Source: Metarhizium brunneum
Taxonomy: Eukaryota > Ascomycota > Sordariomycetes > Hypocreales > Clavicipitaceae
NCBI RefSeq assembly: GCF_013426205.1
Contig: NC_089422.1
Coordinates: 7,591,001 to 7,655,000, forward strand
DNA length: 64,000 bases
Direction of reading: 5' to 3'
The position numbers and the translations under genes are program-made. Positions 24,519 through 33,542 of this stretch are shown here, in pieces; position 1 is the stretch's first letter, and each line of letters opens with the position of its first letter. The notes beneath the pieces were generated by a model. It worked only from the letters and a program-made list of their open reading frames with translations, ran no database searches and was not told the DNA's origin.

Positions 24519-25441
24519 TCAACCCCCTCCCTGATGACGAATTCTGGTAGTGACGAGTAAAACTATACTCGAGCCGATGATGCAAAAGGCCAATGTCCCC
24601 AGAATCTACACAATTAGTACCCGCACATTTCTCTTTGCTCTCTCCCTACACGTATCCGAATGTAGTAGATGGGGGGGTGAATGCAGAAATGGTTTGTGTG
24701 CACTTACCAGCTGCGTCCTCCACCCGGTCTGCACGATGGCCGCCTTCTTGCTATACTTGTTCACTGTTTCTACGCACATTACTTAGCTCGCCGTCCTCGA
24801 CAATTTGCCAACTTGCTCCCTCTTCTTGCCCAGGAAGGAAATTAAAAAAAAAAATAATCAGCATACTGATGTAATTTGCCAGCCCTAAACCCAGCATAAC
24901 AACGCTGAAAACCCAAAAGATGGCCCCGAGAGGCTTGGATATGCGTCTTTCAAGATCCGTCGGCTTGGAGTTGATGTGGAACGAGAGCGTGATGGCAACG
25001 GACAGGATGGCCATGAAGACGGATAGACGGAGGTAGGACAGGAACGCTGCGCAATTAGCCACCGCGTTCGCATCGCGGGGGGGAGGGCAGAGACGTACTC
25101 CGTTCGTTGGCACAGTGGTCGCGCGCGTCGCTCGTCTCGTTTTCGAAGAGGAGCGGGCCGAGGAGCGGCCAGGCGAAGAAGGCCGATGTTCCGGCGCGCC
25201 CGGACCTGTCGATCGTTAGTGCTGTTTCTTTTTCATTGGAATCGTCGTTTGTTTTGGCGGGGGAGGAGGAAGATTCGAACCCTATGTTGCCGACTTCTAC
25301 TGGCGCTACGAGCGACGTGATTGGGGTGCAGCATTTCACGCTGAGGTCCTCGTCGTCGAGGTAGGTCGTGGGGGGGCGCGATGGGGGTGCGGTCGGCATT
25401 GTGGCCGGTTTTGCGCCCATTTCCGAGCTTGTGTCGGTCAT
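24519..25441 (-). CDS. DUF202-family integral membrane protein
   Basis: Four exons (25441-25099, 25046-24867, 24763-24708, 24605-24519) give 221 aa. After a Ser/Pro-rich cytosolic N-terminus, the family signature is rebuilt across the first intron as RDHCANERTFLSYLRLSVF. Three membrane segments follow: SVFMAILSVAITLSF, IFWVFSVVMLGLGLANY and LGTLAFCIIGSSIVLLV. The short third exon encodes NKYSKKAAIVQTGWRTQL, the basic loop typical of DUF202 proteins. Bacterial and yeast members are small membrane proteins of unclear function; in yeast the same domain is found at the C-terminus of vacuolar VTC subunits, but no VTC or SPX domain is present here. A TACTCCGTT variant of the dispersed 9-mer overlaps the first donor site. 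All introns have GT/AG ends. Confidence 0.82.
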
Positions 25442-25812
25442 GCGATTGTGAAGGAGGAGGTTTTGATAGCTGGAGGTGGTGGTGGTCGGTGGTCTTGGAG
25501 GTTGAGGTGTGGGATGGCGTCATGTGAGGACGACGTTCCATCACTGCTCCCCCTTTACGCCGCGTTCTTAGATGGCTGGTTTTTTACCGGGGGAATCAAG
25601 AGTCTTTTTTTTCTACCAAGGAAAACATGCCATGGGATCAGATTATCTCAGCGGTATGTGTTTCGACGAATGTAAAATCGGCGGTTTATCCTGTGTCGCT
25701 TATAAAAGCTAGAAGTACGGACTATGTATCATGTATGTCTAGCATCTTCTAGCATCTACGCCCACACAAGATCGTCATTCCCCCAACACAGCCTTCGAGA
25801 TGTATCAACTCA
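25442..25812. other. Spacer between DUF202 gene and ABC ATPase gene
   Basis: This 371-bp stretch lies upstream of the DUF202 start and downstream of the ABC ATPase stop, both on the - strand. It should hold the DUF202 promoter and ABC terminator. No motif stands out. Confidence 0.5.
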
Positions 25813-27756
25813 TCACGCAGAGAACCCCCACACGTCGAACCACCTCCTCTCATCATGACCCAAAGGCCCATCCAGCCTCCCGAACCTCGCCCTACGCCCT
25901 GTATTCGCCTCTGGCAAACACATCCACTCCCTCACACAGTCCGGCACCTCCTCCTTGACATGAGCAATACAGATAAGTGCCTGTTGATCCGTCAGCCCCT
26001 CGACAACGACCTCTCCCCTCTTCCCAACTTCACTCCGAACAACCTCTCCGCCAGCGTGTATCTTGTTCTCCCCATCTGTAAGGAACAAAGCGCACTTGTC
26101 GCGGACCGCATCATCCATGCCACTAAACGCCTCGTCTAGAACAACCACATCGGGAGACTTTATCATGGATCGTATAAAGAGCGCCACGCGTTGAGCCGAG
26201 AAGGAGACTTCTCCAAACATGTATTCGTCCGCCCACGACAAGTCGTCCCCGCGTAGATTCGACTCGGAATTAGGCCGCAGTTCGGGAGTGAACCACCGCA
26301 ATGCAGCATCTACTTTTGCCCTGGCGCTGGCGTCTAGTTTCGGCCGCGCGCCAAATGTAGCTGCCCATGCGTTCTCAATGACCTTGCGAATCGTGTGGCC
26401 TCGGGGCATGTGCTGGTGGACTTCGGGGCTGGAGTGGCCGATGCGCGATTGGATGTCCCAAAATGTCAAGGGTTTCGTGGACGATCCGGGTTCTGGCAGA
26501 CGGCTGCGGCCAAAGAGCTTGATGGGCATGGAGTACGCCTGCGGATGGTCGGAGCCGAGGAGAGACACGATGGTGGTTTTGCCGGAGCCGTTCGGGCCAA
26601 AGACTCCCCAGCGCTCGCCTCTTCGAACGGTCCAGACGAGGCCGTCCTTGGGGCCCTGTGGCGTTTCTTGCGACCAATTTCCCAGGGCAATCTTGTCCCC
26701 GTATTGTACACGGCACCCGTCCATTTCGACGAGAGGCTCTGCGTCGGGATTTGCAGGATGTAACTCGTGCTCGCTGCCCTGGCTTCCGTTCGTCGGAGTA
26801 CATGGCACATTTGACCCCAGGACGCGCCCAACTTCAGATAGTGTATGGATTGGGAGTTTATCGTCTTCCAGGAGGCCGCCCAGCTTCACTCCTTGAACAT
26901 ACCTCCGCAGACCGTCCAACACAACCTCTTTAGGTCCCATTGATGAAACCTGACAGTCGTTTCTCAAGTAAATCAAATGCGTAATCCACTCCGGTAATGG
27001 ATCCTGCGGCCTCGCGCTCATCACCAGTCTAGGAGTTGCCTTCTCAGCAAGCGATTGCAACAGCGGGCTGAGTCCCGACACCGTAGTCGGATCGAGCCCC
27101 ATGAACGGCTCATCCAGCAGCAAAACCTCTGGCCGTGTGAGCAAGGCTCGTGCAATTCGTGCCCGTCTTCCCTGCCCATTGCTCAAAAAGGTAACAGGCA
27201 AGTCGAGCAAATGGCCCAATCGCAAATCCGTAACCACCCTGTTCAACAGTTCTTTCGATACGGCGCCCTCGTTATCTTCCCCCAGCGGTGCCTTGAGGGG
27301 ATTCAGCTCCGTATTCCCCAAGAGAAAGTCTCTCAATGGAAAATCAGTAATCTCCCTCCTCGACTCATACCTGGCCGACAGGTACGCTGATGTTGTCACA
27401 CTGCCTCCCAGTCCACCCCCGATGGCTTCCGCGTCAAAGCCAACGTACCGAATAGCATTTTGCGGATTCCTCAGCCGCGAGGATACATCTTCGCCGGATA
27501 AGTATGGGTATGACCGAGCCGTAGGCGGCTCACAGAGCAATCGCCCTCGGAGGATTTGGAGAAACGTCGTCTTTCCCGAGAGCGAGGGCCCCACGACGCA
27601 CCAATTGTGCGGTTGGAGTGACGAAGATGGCAGCTCAAAGGATAGGCCATTGAATAAGGATGGATTGGCATGAGAAACCTGAGAATTCGGATGATGGCGA
27701 TGAAAAGTGCCATTCGCAATGCGAATAATGGGCAGCCGCGAGGGTATGGATCTCAT
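25813..27756 (-). CDS. Soluble tandem ABC ATPase (ModF/YheS-like layout)
   Basis: A 647-aa open frame with two ABC nucleotide-binding domains and no membrane segments. Domain 1 has Walker A GPSLSGKTT (56-64), signature LSNGQGRRARIARAL (191-205) and Walker B LLLDEP (212-217). Domain 2 has Walker A GPNGSGKTT (387-395), a degenerate signature (VSFSAQRVALFIRSM, about 517-531) and Walker B VVVLDEAF (537-544). Such asymmetric pairs usually work as ATP-driven factors rather than transporters. I recall fungal relatives labelled as mitochondrial or molybdate-type ABC proteins, but the role is unknown. An upstream exon (28075-27968) encodes an Arg-rich, presequence-like peptide (starts MSMMKLGAAFRLRVASRPLV) and could be joined in frame through a 196-nt intron to 27771, giving about 688 aa; that would imply mitochondrial import. 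The true start is therefore uncertain. Confidence 0.82.
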   Translation of the reverse strand: MRSIPSRLPIIRIANGTFHRHHPNSQVSHANPSLFNGLSFELPSSSLQPHNWCVVGPSLSGKTTFLQILRGRLLCEPPTARSYPYLSGEDVSSRLRNPQNAIRYVGFDAEAIGGGLGGSVTTSAYLSARYESRREITDFPLRDFLLGNTELNPLKAPLGEDNEGAVSKELLNRVVTDLRLGHLLDLPVTFLSNGQGRRARIARALLTRPEVLLLDEPFMGLDPTTVSGLSPLLQSLAEKATPRLVMSARPQDPLPEWITHLIYLRNDCQVSSMGPKEVVLDGLRRYVQGVKLGGLLEDDKLPIHTLSEVGRVLGSNVPCTPTNGSQGSEHELHPANPDAEPLVEMDGCRVQYGDKIALGNWSQETPQGPKDGLVWTVRRGERWGVFGPNGSGKTTIVSLLGSDHPQAYSMPIKLFGRSRLPEPGSSTKPLTFWDIQSRIGHSSPEVHQHMPRGHTIRKVIENAWAATFGARPKLDASARAKVDAALRWFTPELRPNSESNLRGDDLSWADEYMFGEVSFSAQRVALFIRSMIKSPDVVVLDEAFSGMDDAVRDKCALFLTDGENKIHAGGEVVRSEVGKRGEVVVEGLTDQQALICIAHVKEEVPDCVREWMCLPEANTGRRARFGRLDGPLGHDERRWFDVWGFSA

Positions 27757-28229
27757 AATGTCTGGTGCGGCCTAACCGTTGCCTATGCGTTGTGATGGAA
27801 GCCTCACATCCCGACTTGGGTTTCCAGCGAGATCCTATTCGGCAAAGGGCATCGATGTTAGTGTGACTCAAGTTGAATTCAAAGTAGCCAGCTCGGTATG
27901 GTTTGGTAATAGCCGGGATGAATTGGCATTTTGACATGACAAACCGCGGGTCAGAACGCAGAGGTACGTACCTTTGAGCAACCCACTCACGGCGCAGCAC
28001 AGACCGCTCGCGGCCAACCAACGGACGCGAGGCTACTCGTAGCCTGAAGGCAGCTCCAAGCTTCATCATCGACACTCACAGACACCATCAACGCCAACCT
28101 GCACCACGCATTGCCATCTCCGCTCTCACTGCCATCCTCGCCCTACACTTTGCACCAGCACGAGGCCCAAATCAACAACCGCACAAGATACACCACATAA
28201 CTTCTTCCCTTCCACAAACCTACGTCAAG
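27757..28229. promoter_or_regulatory. Divergent promoter region, ABC ATPase / UMP1
   Basis: 473 bp between the two starts, or only 154 bp if the upstream ABC exon at 28075-27968 is real. The UMP1 side is C/A-rich leader sequence. A branch-point-like CACTAAC lies on the - strand inside the proposed ABC intron. Confidence 0.5.
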
Positions 28230-28738
28230 ATGGTAGGCCTCGCCTTCCCATCCTCGTCCATCTCCAAGAAGACTAACATTTACAGTCGATGCGCATCGTG
28301 CCCGCAAACTCCAACCCCGAGTCCTTCACCCACACATCGCACACCTCGTCCGCCCCCTCCGCCCCCGGCGTCCACGATACTCTCCGCCACGGCGTCGGCC
28401 AGTCCCCCTACGACGCGGCCGCCAACAAGCCTTCCTCCGCACACCCCCTCGAAGCCCGTCTCAAGAACTGGGAGGCGACCCAGCAGGCCGCCCGCATGGA
28501 ATCGCTCCGTCGAACATTCGGAATTGCCGAGCCCGTCCGTCGGGGCATGGAGCTCAAGATTGTCAGAGACGGCGAGTGGCGGCCCTTGGCGCTTGGAAAC
28601 GGCTTGGCCAGCGTACACGAGGATATCCTGAAGGGACGAGAAGACACGATTACGTGGGAGGATGTATTCACCGGCGAGGAGATGAAGGGTGTTCCTGGAG
28701 TCCATGATGAGATGGAGAAGAAGCTCAAGATTCAGTAG
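28230..28738 (+). CDS. UMP1: Proteasome maturation factor UMP1
   Basis: Short chaperone that joins 20S half-proteasomes during assembly, checks beta-subunit processing and is degraded as the first substrate. Proposed exons are 28230-28232 (the ATG alone) and 28286-28738, giving 151 aa beginning MSMRIVPANS, which fits the usual fungal UMP1 start and the yeast length of 148. The 53-nt intron has a GTAGGC donor, a GACTAAC branch-point-like site and a TACAG acceptor. Family hallmarks are the central HPLEARLKNWEATQ, RTFGIAEPVRRGMELKIV and the C-terminal EKKLKIQ. Without splicing, translation from the first ATG reads an unrelated frame; from the in-frame ATG at 28289 it would give a protein two residues shorter. 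Confidence 0.93.
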
Positions 28739-29736
28739 TAGAACAAGCGGGCTGCGGTCTTCTGGATTTCTGGGGCATGAATGCGGATGATGGAAGCGGC
28801 TAGATTATGTGTAACATTATTACGACACAATACAGTGAACATTTTGGACTACAGAGTGGGGGGGGCAAAATCTGTTCGACCTTGTCTACTCCAACCCTGT
28901 GATCATTCCGCCCAAGATACTGCGATATAGCGGCGTGGATAAGGGCTGCCATGCCATGTCGTGAAATATGCTTCGGAATACTGAAGGTGTTACTACGTGC
29001 CCTATTTAGTGAGTGAGTCCTTGGGATGCTCTAATACCTCAACTTGAATGCTACACTTTCTCATGCCGTGCTTGAAAGCCGTGGGCAAATCCGGTCACAA
29101 GCAAGTCACAAGATTCGCAAGATTGTAAGAACAGTAGTGAATTGACTGCAATTCCTCTATTCTGTTGGTGAAGACGGCCTAGACTCCAAAGGCCCGCGCT
29201 GATAGGGTCTATACCCAACGTTTTTGACAAATATATAACAAGGCCTCTGGATGAAAAGGTTGACAATGATAAAAATAGCCAAATCATTTATACATGACGA
29301 TGCGCCAATGTTGACTCCGGTAATCCTTTCGTTCTTCCATCATGTTTCCCATCAATCGCTGCTTTCCAGTTCCAAATAGAATAAACCCAAAACGATGTGC
29401 TGAGTATTAGAATGAGTGTGTGTATGTTGATTGGCTCTTCAAGCCGGGAGGTGACTATGTTGTGGCTGCCAAACTGCATGCCACAGACTCGGTAGGCCGC
29501 TGACTCCCTTGCAGGTAAAGGACGCCATTCTCAGGCTTCGCTAGGCCTCTTTAGTTCGATAGCCAGCTCGTCGTGGAAAATGTACAAGTCGACGTATGTT
29601 CTGTCTTTCCAAAAAGGCTCCGGCAATAAAATGAGCCGGCACAAAAATTGCAAACAGCACCTCTCTAGTCGTGGTTAAAGCAAATATCCACAAAAGTGCA
29701 GTGAGTTAAGGTAGATCAACGGGATAGGAGAGGCCC
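28739..29736. other. Convergent 3' region, UMP1 / UBL3-like gene
   Basis: About 1 kb between two stop codons. AT-rich, with no convincing open frame; expected to hold both 3' UTRs and terminators. None of the dispersed 9-mers is present. Confidence 0.55.
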
Positions 29737-30618
29737 TCATAAGATGACGCAGCACATTCCACCCGGTCTGGATCGCTGTCCGTCTCCGCTTCCGCCTGGA
29801 AGGTTTTTGCTTCCCGACTTGGGCTCTTCTTCGTCCAGGTCCTGAGGACGAATGCTCATATGCACTACATTGGGGCTTTCTGTGCTGAATTGGTACTCTG
29901 TCATTGAGGGTTAGAGAAATGCTTTACTCTTCACACCATGGCTCAATTTGAAAAATGGCTTACTCTTCAGCTGTTCTTTGTCGTCCAGTAGCTTTCCGAA
30001 GTGAATCAGTCTTATGCTGCTGGGACTAGCAGGCTTCGCCTCCCAATCGCTTCTCCACTCTCGTAGAATGAGTTCCTTCAAGGTGTAGATGCTGATACTA
30101 AACGGGTCTGGCTGTCCAGATTCTGTCTCGTCGGGCATGGCAACATTTCTCCTGGTGAGATACTTGGCATCGATCTTATACGGATGACGGCTTCCCGAAG
30201 TCAGCAGGAGGGTGATGTTGCAGACAGGACCGTCCGACTGGCCAGGGGTGGTATGAATATCGTCCTGCGCAGGCCCAATAGCCATGATGGAATCGCTCCT
30301 CTCCTTAGTAGGCGGCACGGGGGCCACTTCCTCCTTCTCCTTGCCCTTTGACACGGCCTCAGTGTTGTCCTCATTTTCTGTGCTGCGTTGCTCGGGATCG
30401 GTAGGGATTGCCTTGGATGCTGGCAGTGGCTCAGTGGCGACAATTTCAGACTCCTCGGAGGCATCGACACGGGCGGCCGGCTTTAGGTCCTCGGCCGGCG
30501 TGGTTCCTTGGGCCATGTTCTCCATGGGGACGGCGTCGCTGGGCTGTTGGAGTCGAGTGTTGTCAGCGGGAAGACCGACGGTTTTGTGGTTGTTGGCAGA
30601 ACTCATGGCTGGGTCCAT
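29737..30618 (-). CDS. UBL3/MUB-like ubiquitin-fold protein with C-terminal prenylation motif
   Basis: Two exons (30618-29964 and 29897-29737) give 271 aa from the MDPAMSS start; an ATG at 30735 would add 39 Pro/Leu-rich residues and one at 30606 is also possible. The N-terminal 150 residues are Ser/Glu/Pro-rich and probably disordered. A ubiquitin-like fold follows, from about CNITLLLTSGSRHPYKID to NVVHMSIRPQDL, including TLKELILREWRSDWE and IRLIHFGKLLDDKEQLK. The second exon ends in GGMCCVIL, the same CCVIL ending as animal UBL3 and similar to plant MUB proteins, a CAAX box predicted to be geranylgeranylated. The protein should therefore sit on membranes instead of being conjugated through a di-glycine. 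In animals UBL3 sorts cargo to small vesicles; plant MUBs recruit E2 enzymes. The exact fungal role is not known to me. Confidence 0.87.
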
Positions 30619-33542
30619 GGAGATGCGCAGCAGCAACAACGGCGGCGGCGGTGGCCGAAAGATACAGAAGCACTGGGGACTGCAGGGTGGCTGTACGACG
30701 GGGGTCCTGCAGCCAGCAAGCAGGGACGCAAGCAAAGCGCAGGCGTATAAGATAATGCTGGGGCAATCAATTCATATATGGGCTCCAAGATCAAGCGGCC
30801 CTCGACCTGGCCTTGAGCGATAAACAGCAGAGGTCGGATGTCCTCGGAGACCAGTGGTAAGATGATGATGTAGATGTCAGGTTAAGCAAAGTCACGGATT
30901 GACTACGAGGACGACCAGGCTCGCCGGAGCAGGCGGGAGTGGGGGCACACACGGAAGCCCGGCTTCTCAAGTGCTCCATGTCAGGTCCTCCTGCGTGGAC
31001 AAGAAGGAGCGACGAGCGACACAGAGTGTGAGAAGGAAAGACGGGCTTGCGACGCCGCGCCAAAGTACACATGCGAGCGTGCAGCGTGCAGGTGTACATG
31101 GGAGTGCACGTACTCGTCTGTATACACTCAAGGTCCTTGTGTGCAGTGACGCAACATTGAATATTTGTACACAGAGCTGGCTACTGCAATCTTTTGGGGT
31201 GAGCGGTGTGTATCAGAGCATCCTCAAACGTCTTGAACTTGTTTTTTTTTTACAGGCATGTGGTGGCACTGGTGGCTATCATGTTCGTGCAGCTGCTGCC
31301 TCGTCCGGCCTTGTCCCCTTCCTCCATGCTCCCTGTGGCTCATGCTGTCAATCTTCAAAGAGCTCAAGCCAAACGCCTCAACACCCAGAAGGTCGCGGGT
31401 CTGGGGATGGTGGGCCATGGAAATGATTGACATCTATTCGTGGAACATTGTGCCCAACCGTCATTAAGCGGGCCTCTAGTTGAGTTGCAACCTACTTTAC
31501 AACAGGACGGGGCAACTAAGAAAGCAAGTACTACAGCGCCACATCAAAATGTAATACTAATGAGGCCTCTTCAGACCCGCCCAAGAAACAGACAACCGAG
31601 TACATACAAACAGAACAGCCTTCCACGTTAGACAAACCTCGAATGCATTTGCGCCAGACACAGCCGCAGCCGCCGTCATGGTCGAAGCAGCATCTTTGTA
31701 TGCCAATCGGTAAAACGCCATGCACACCCATCTCGACACGGCCAGTCGTAATTGGGCGCTGCGTCACAATGAGCTCATTCACGCAGAGAGTCGACGACAC
31801 AGAAATGCTGAGCAGACAACATCCATCTCAAACTAGCCGGCGGCATCCCTCAACCCATGTCGATGCAACGAGCAGCAGTTTGCCTCCTATGCATGCGAGT
31901 TCCCCCACGAGAGAAAAGAGAAGAAGCAAAAGGCTCGTCCAAGATCTCATCAACACCTTGCCGCCTCCCTTCTCCACCTGAATCTAGATGCATGGACGAT
32001 TCCCCGTCCAGTTCGTCACAATATACGCACTAGTACTCCGTGCTCACGCCTTGAACCCTGCAGGCATGAACAGCCTTTGCTCGTCTTCTGCGTGCCTCAT
32101 GATGCTGGCCCAAAACACGGCCCGGTTCCGCAAATCACGCCGCCAGATTTAAAAGGCCGAGCCCAACAAACTTCAGCTCGCGAACATGAGCACTCACAGG
32201 CGTGTGGCATGTTTGTGGCGTCAACTTCTCCAACAACAGATATCCAGCCCCCTCCCCTTTCTTCGCCTCTATCCGCAAAGGCAAACACGACAGCTGGGCA
32301 CAGCATCGATGGGCTGGCGTTTCGCCCCTTGCGGTGCGGTAGGGCGTAACCAGATTGCTGGTATACCCACTGCGAGCTGAAAGCTGAGTTGGTGGCTCAG
32401 TGTTCCAGATTGTGCATCCTCTTCCTCATCGCGGCCTGGGCTGGGCTCACCAACACAGCCAATGTTTTTAATCGAGGATCGTATTACTTGATTGCGTACT
32501 TCGAATCTGAAGTACGAGTAGTTGACCTGGTCTTAATTCGACGCACCGCCATCCGTCACGACGTTTGGTACACACTCGGTATGAAATACCTGCTTTGCTT
32601 TCCTACCGTAGTGAGAATCTACCATCCGTGCTTACAGAAAATACAAAACATGAAGACAAATGTACTGGATTTATTGGAAAATACTCTGGGAATAGCTAGT
32701 AAATGTAGCACCCAATATCCAGCTGTAGTTTTAAGTAGTCGAAGATTGGCAAAAAGTATAATGGACCCGCCTAACCATCTCCTCAGCTTAGCCTCTCTTC
32801 AGGGACTCTTTTACAACGAACCAAGCTTCTCCGGACGGAGGAGTAGTGTAATCCGGTCGGCTTCCAAATCATCAGAAACAAAACCTCCCGTGGTTATTGT
32901 CGGACCAGCAGGTAGATCAGCTACAGGTATTCCTATCAAAATACATAAGGCCAATAGAGCACTTCGCCATAATGGTTCAGGGGCTAGCTTTGTCAGGGCA
33001 TTGCGTACTCTTGTTATCATGAATACACATAAAGAACTAAAAAGCATGTAAATAGCGAGGAACCAGAAGATTGAAAAACTTTGATACAAGCTTGTGCCCA
33101 GATCACGTAATGCGGTTCGTGCCAGCATGCCAAGTAGGTGCATGATAATTCTCATATGAATTTTCTCCCGCTTTTAGACCTACTGGTCTAACTTGGGTTC
33201 GTAAGTACTACCTAGGTAGGTATCCATACAACGATTTCATGAGGTATTCAACATATTTGCTGGCTTGGACAGCCCCCGCAGGTAAAAGGCGGTACAGGGT
33301 ACTCCGTATACGAGAGAATGCTACTGCATTAAGCAACCTGCTCTGTCGTCTTCGAGAAAAGAAAAGAAAATGTGCGGAGACGGTGGCTTTATGTCGTATA
33401 TTGAAATGCCGTGCACCCATAGGTAAGATTTGTTATGTCCACTGTCACTGACACTATCTGCAATATAATCCTTCGCTTATAATGTACGCCTGACATGAAA
33501 ATCCTGCCAAAACATCCGTTCAACTTCAACCTGTCTCCAATC
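30619..33542. other. Intergenic region between UBL3-like and AP-1 beta genes
   Basis: 2.9 kb without a gene I can support. The first part is the promoter of the UBL3-like gene on the - strand. A short + frame at 31206-31430 and an AT-rich hydrophobic - frame at 32811-33155 lack homology I recognise. It holds a CTACCTAGGTAG palindrome (33208-33219), a TACTCCGTA (33300-33308) and a TACTCCGTG variant (about 32033). The 32.45-33.5 kb part is AT-rich and could be decayed repeat sequence. Confidence 0.5.
33208..33219. repeat. 12-bp palindrome CTACCTAGGTAG
   Basis: Perfect palindrome of the same CCTAGG-centred family as 6570-6587. It lies about 90 bp from a TACTCCGTA motif. Confidence 0.8.

Noticed and set aside
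30899..31426. A 175-codon + frame upstream of the UBL3-like gene
   Set aside because: Low-complexity translation with no domain, overlapping other open frames.
32389..33051. A 220-codon + frame
   Set aside because: Lies in AT-rich sequence, has no recognisable domain and overlaps an opposing frame of similar quality.
32811..33155. Hydrophobic 114-codon - frame with possible membrane segments
   Set aside because: No homology I recognise and no splice or promoter support; hydrophobicity can arise from AT-rich DNA.
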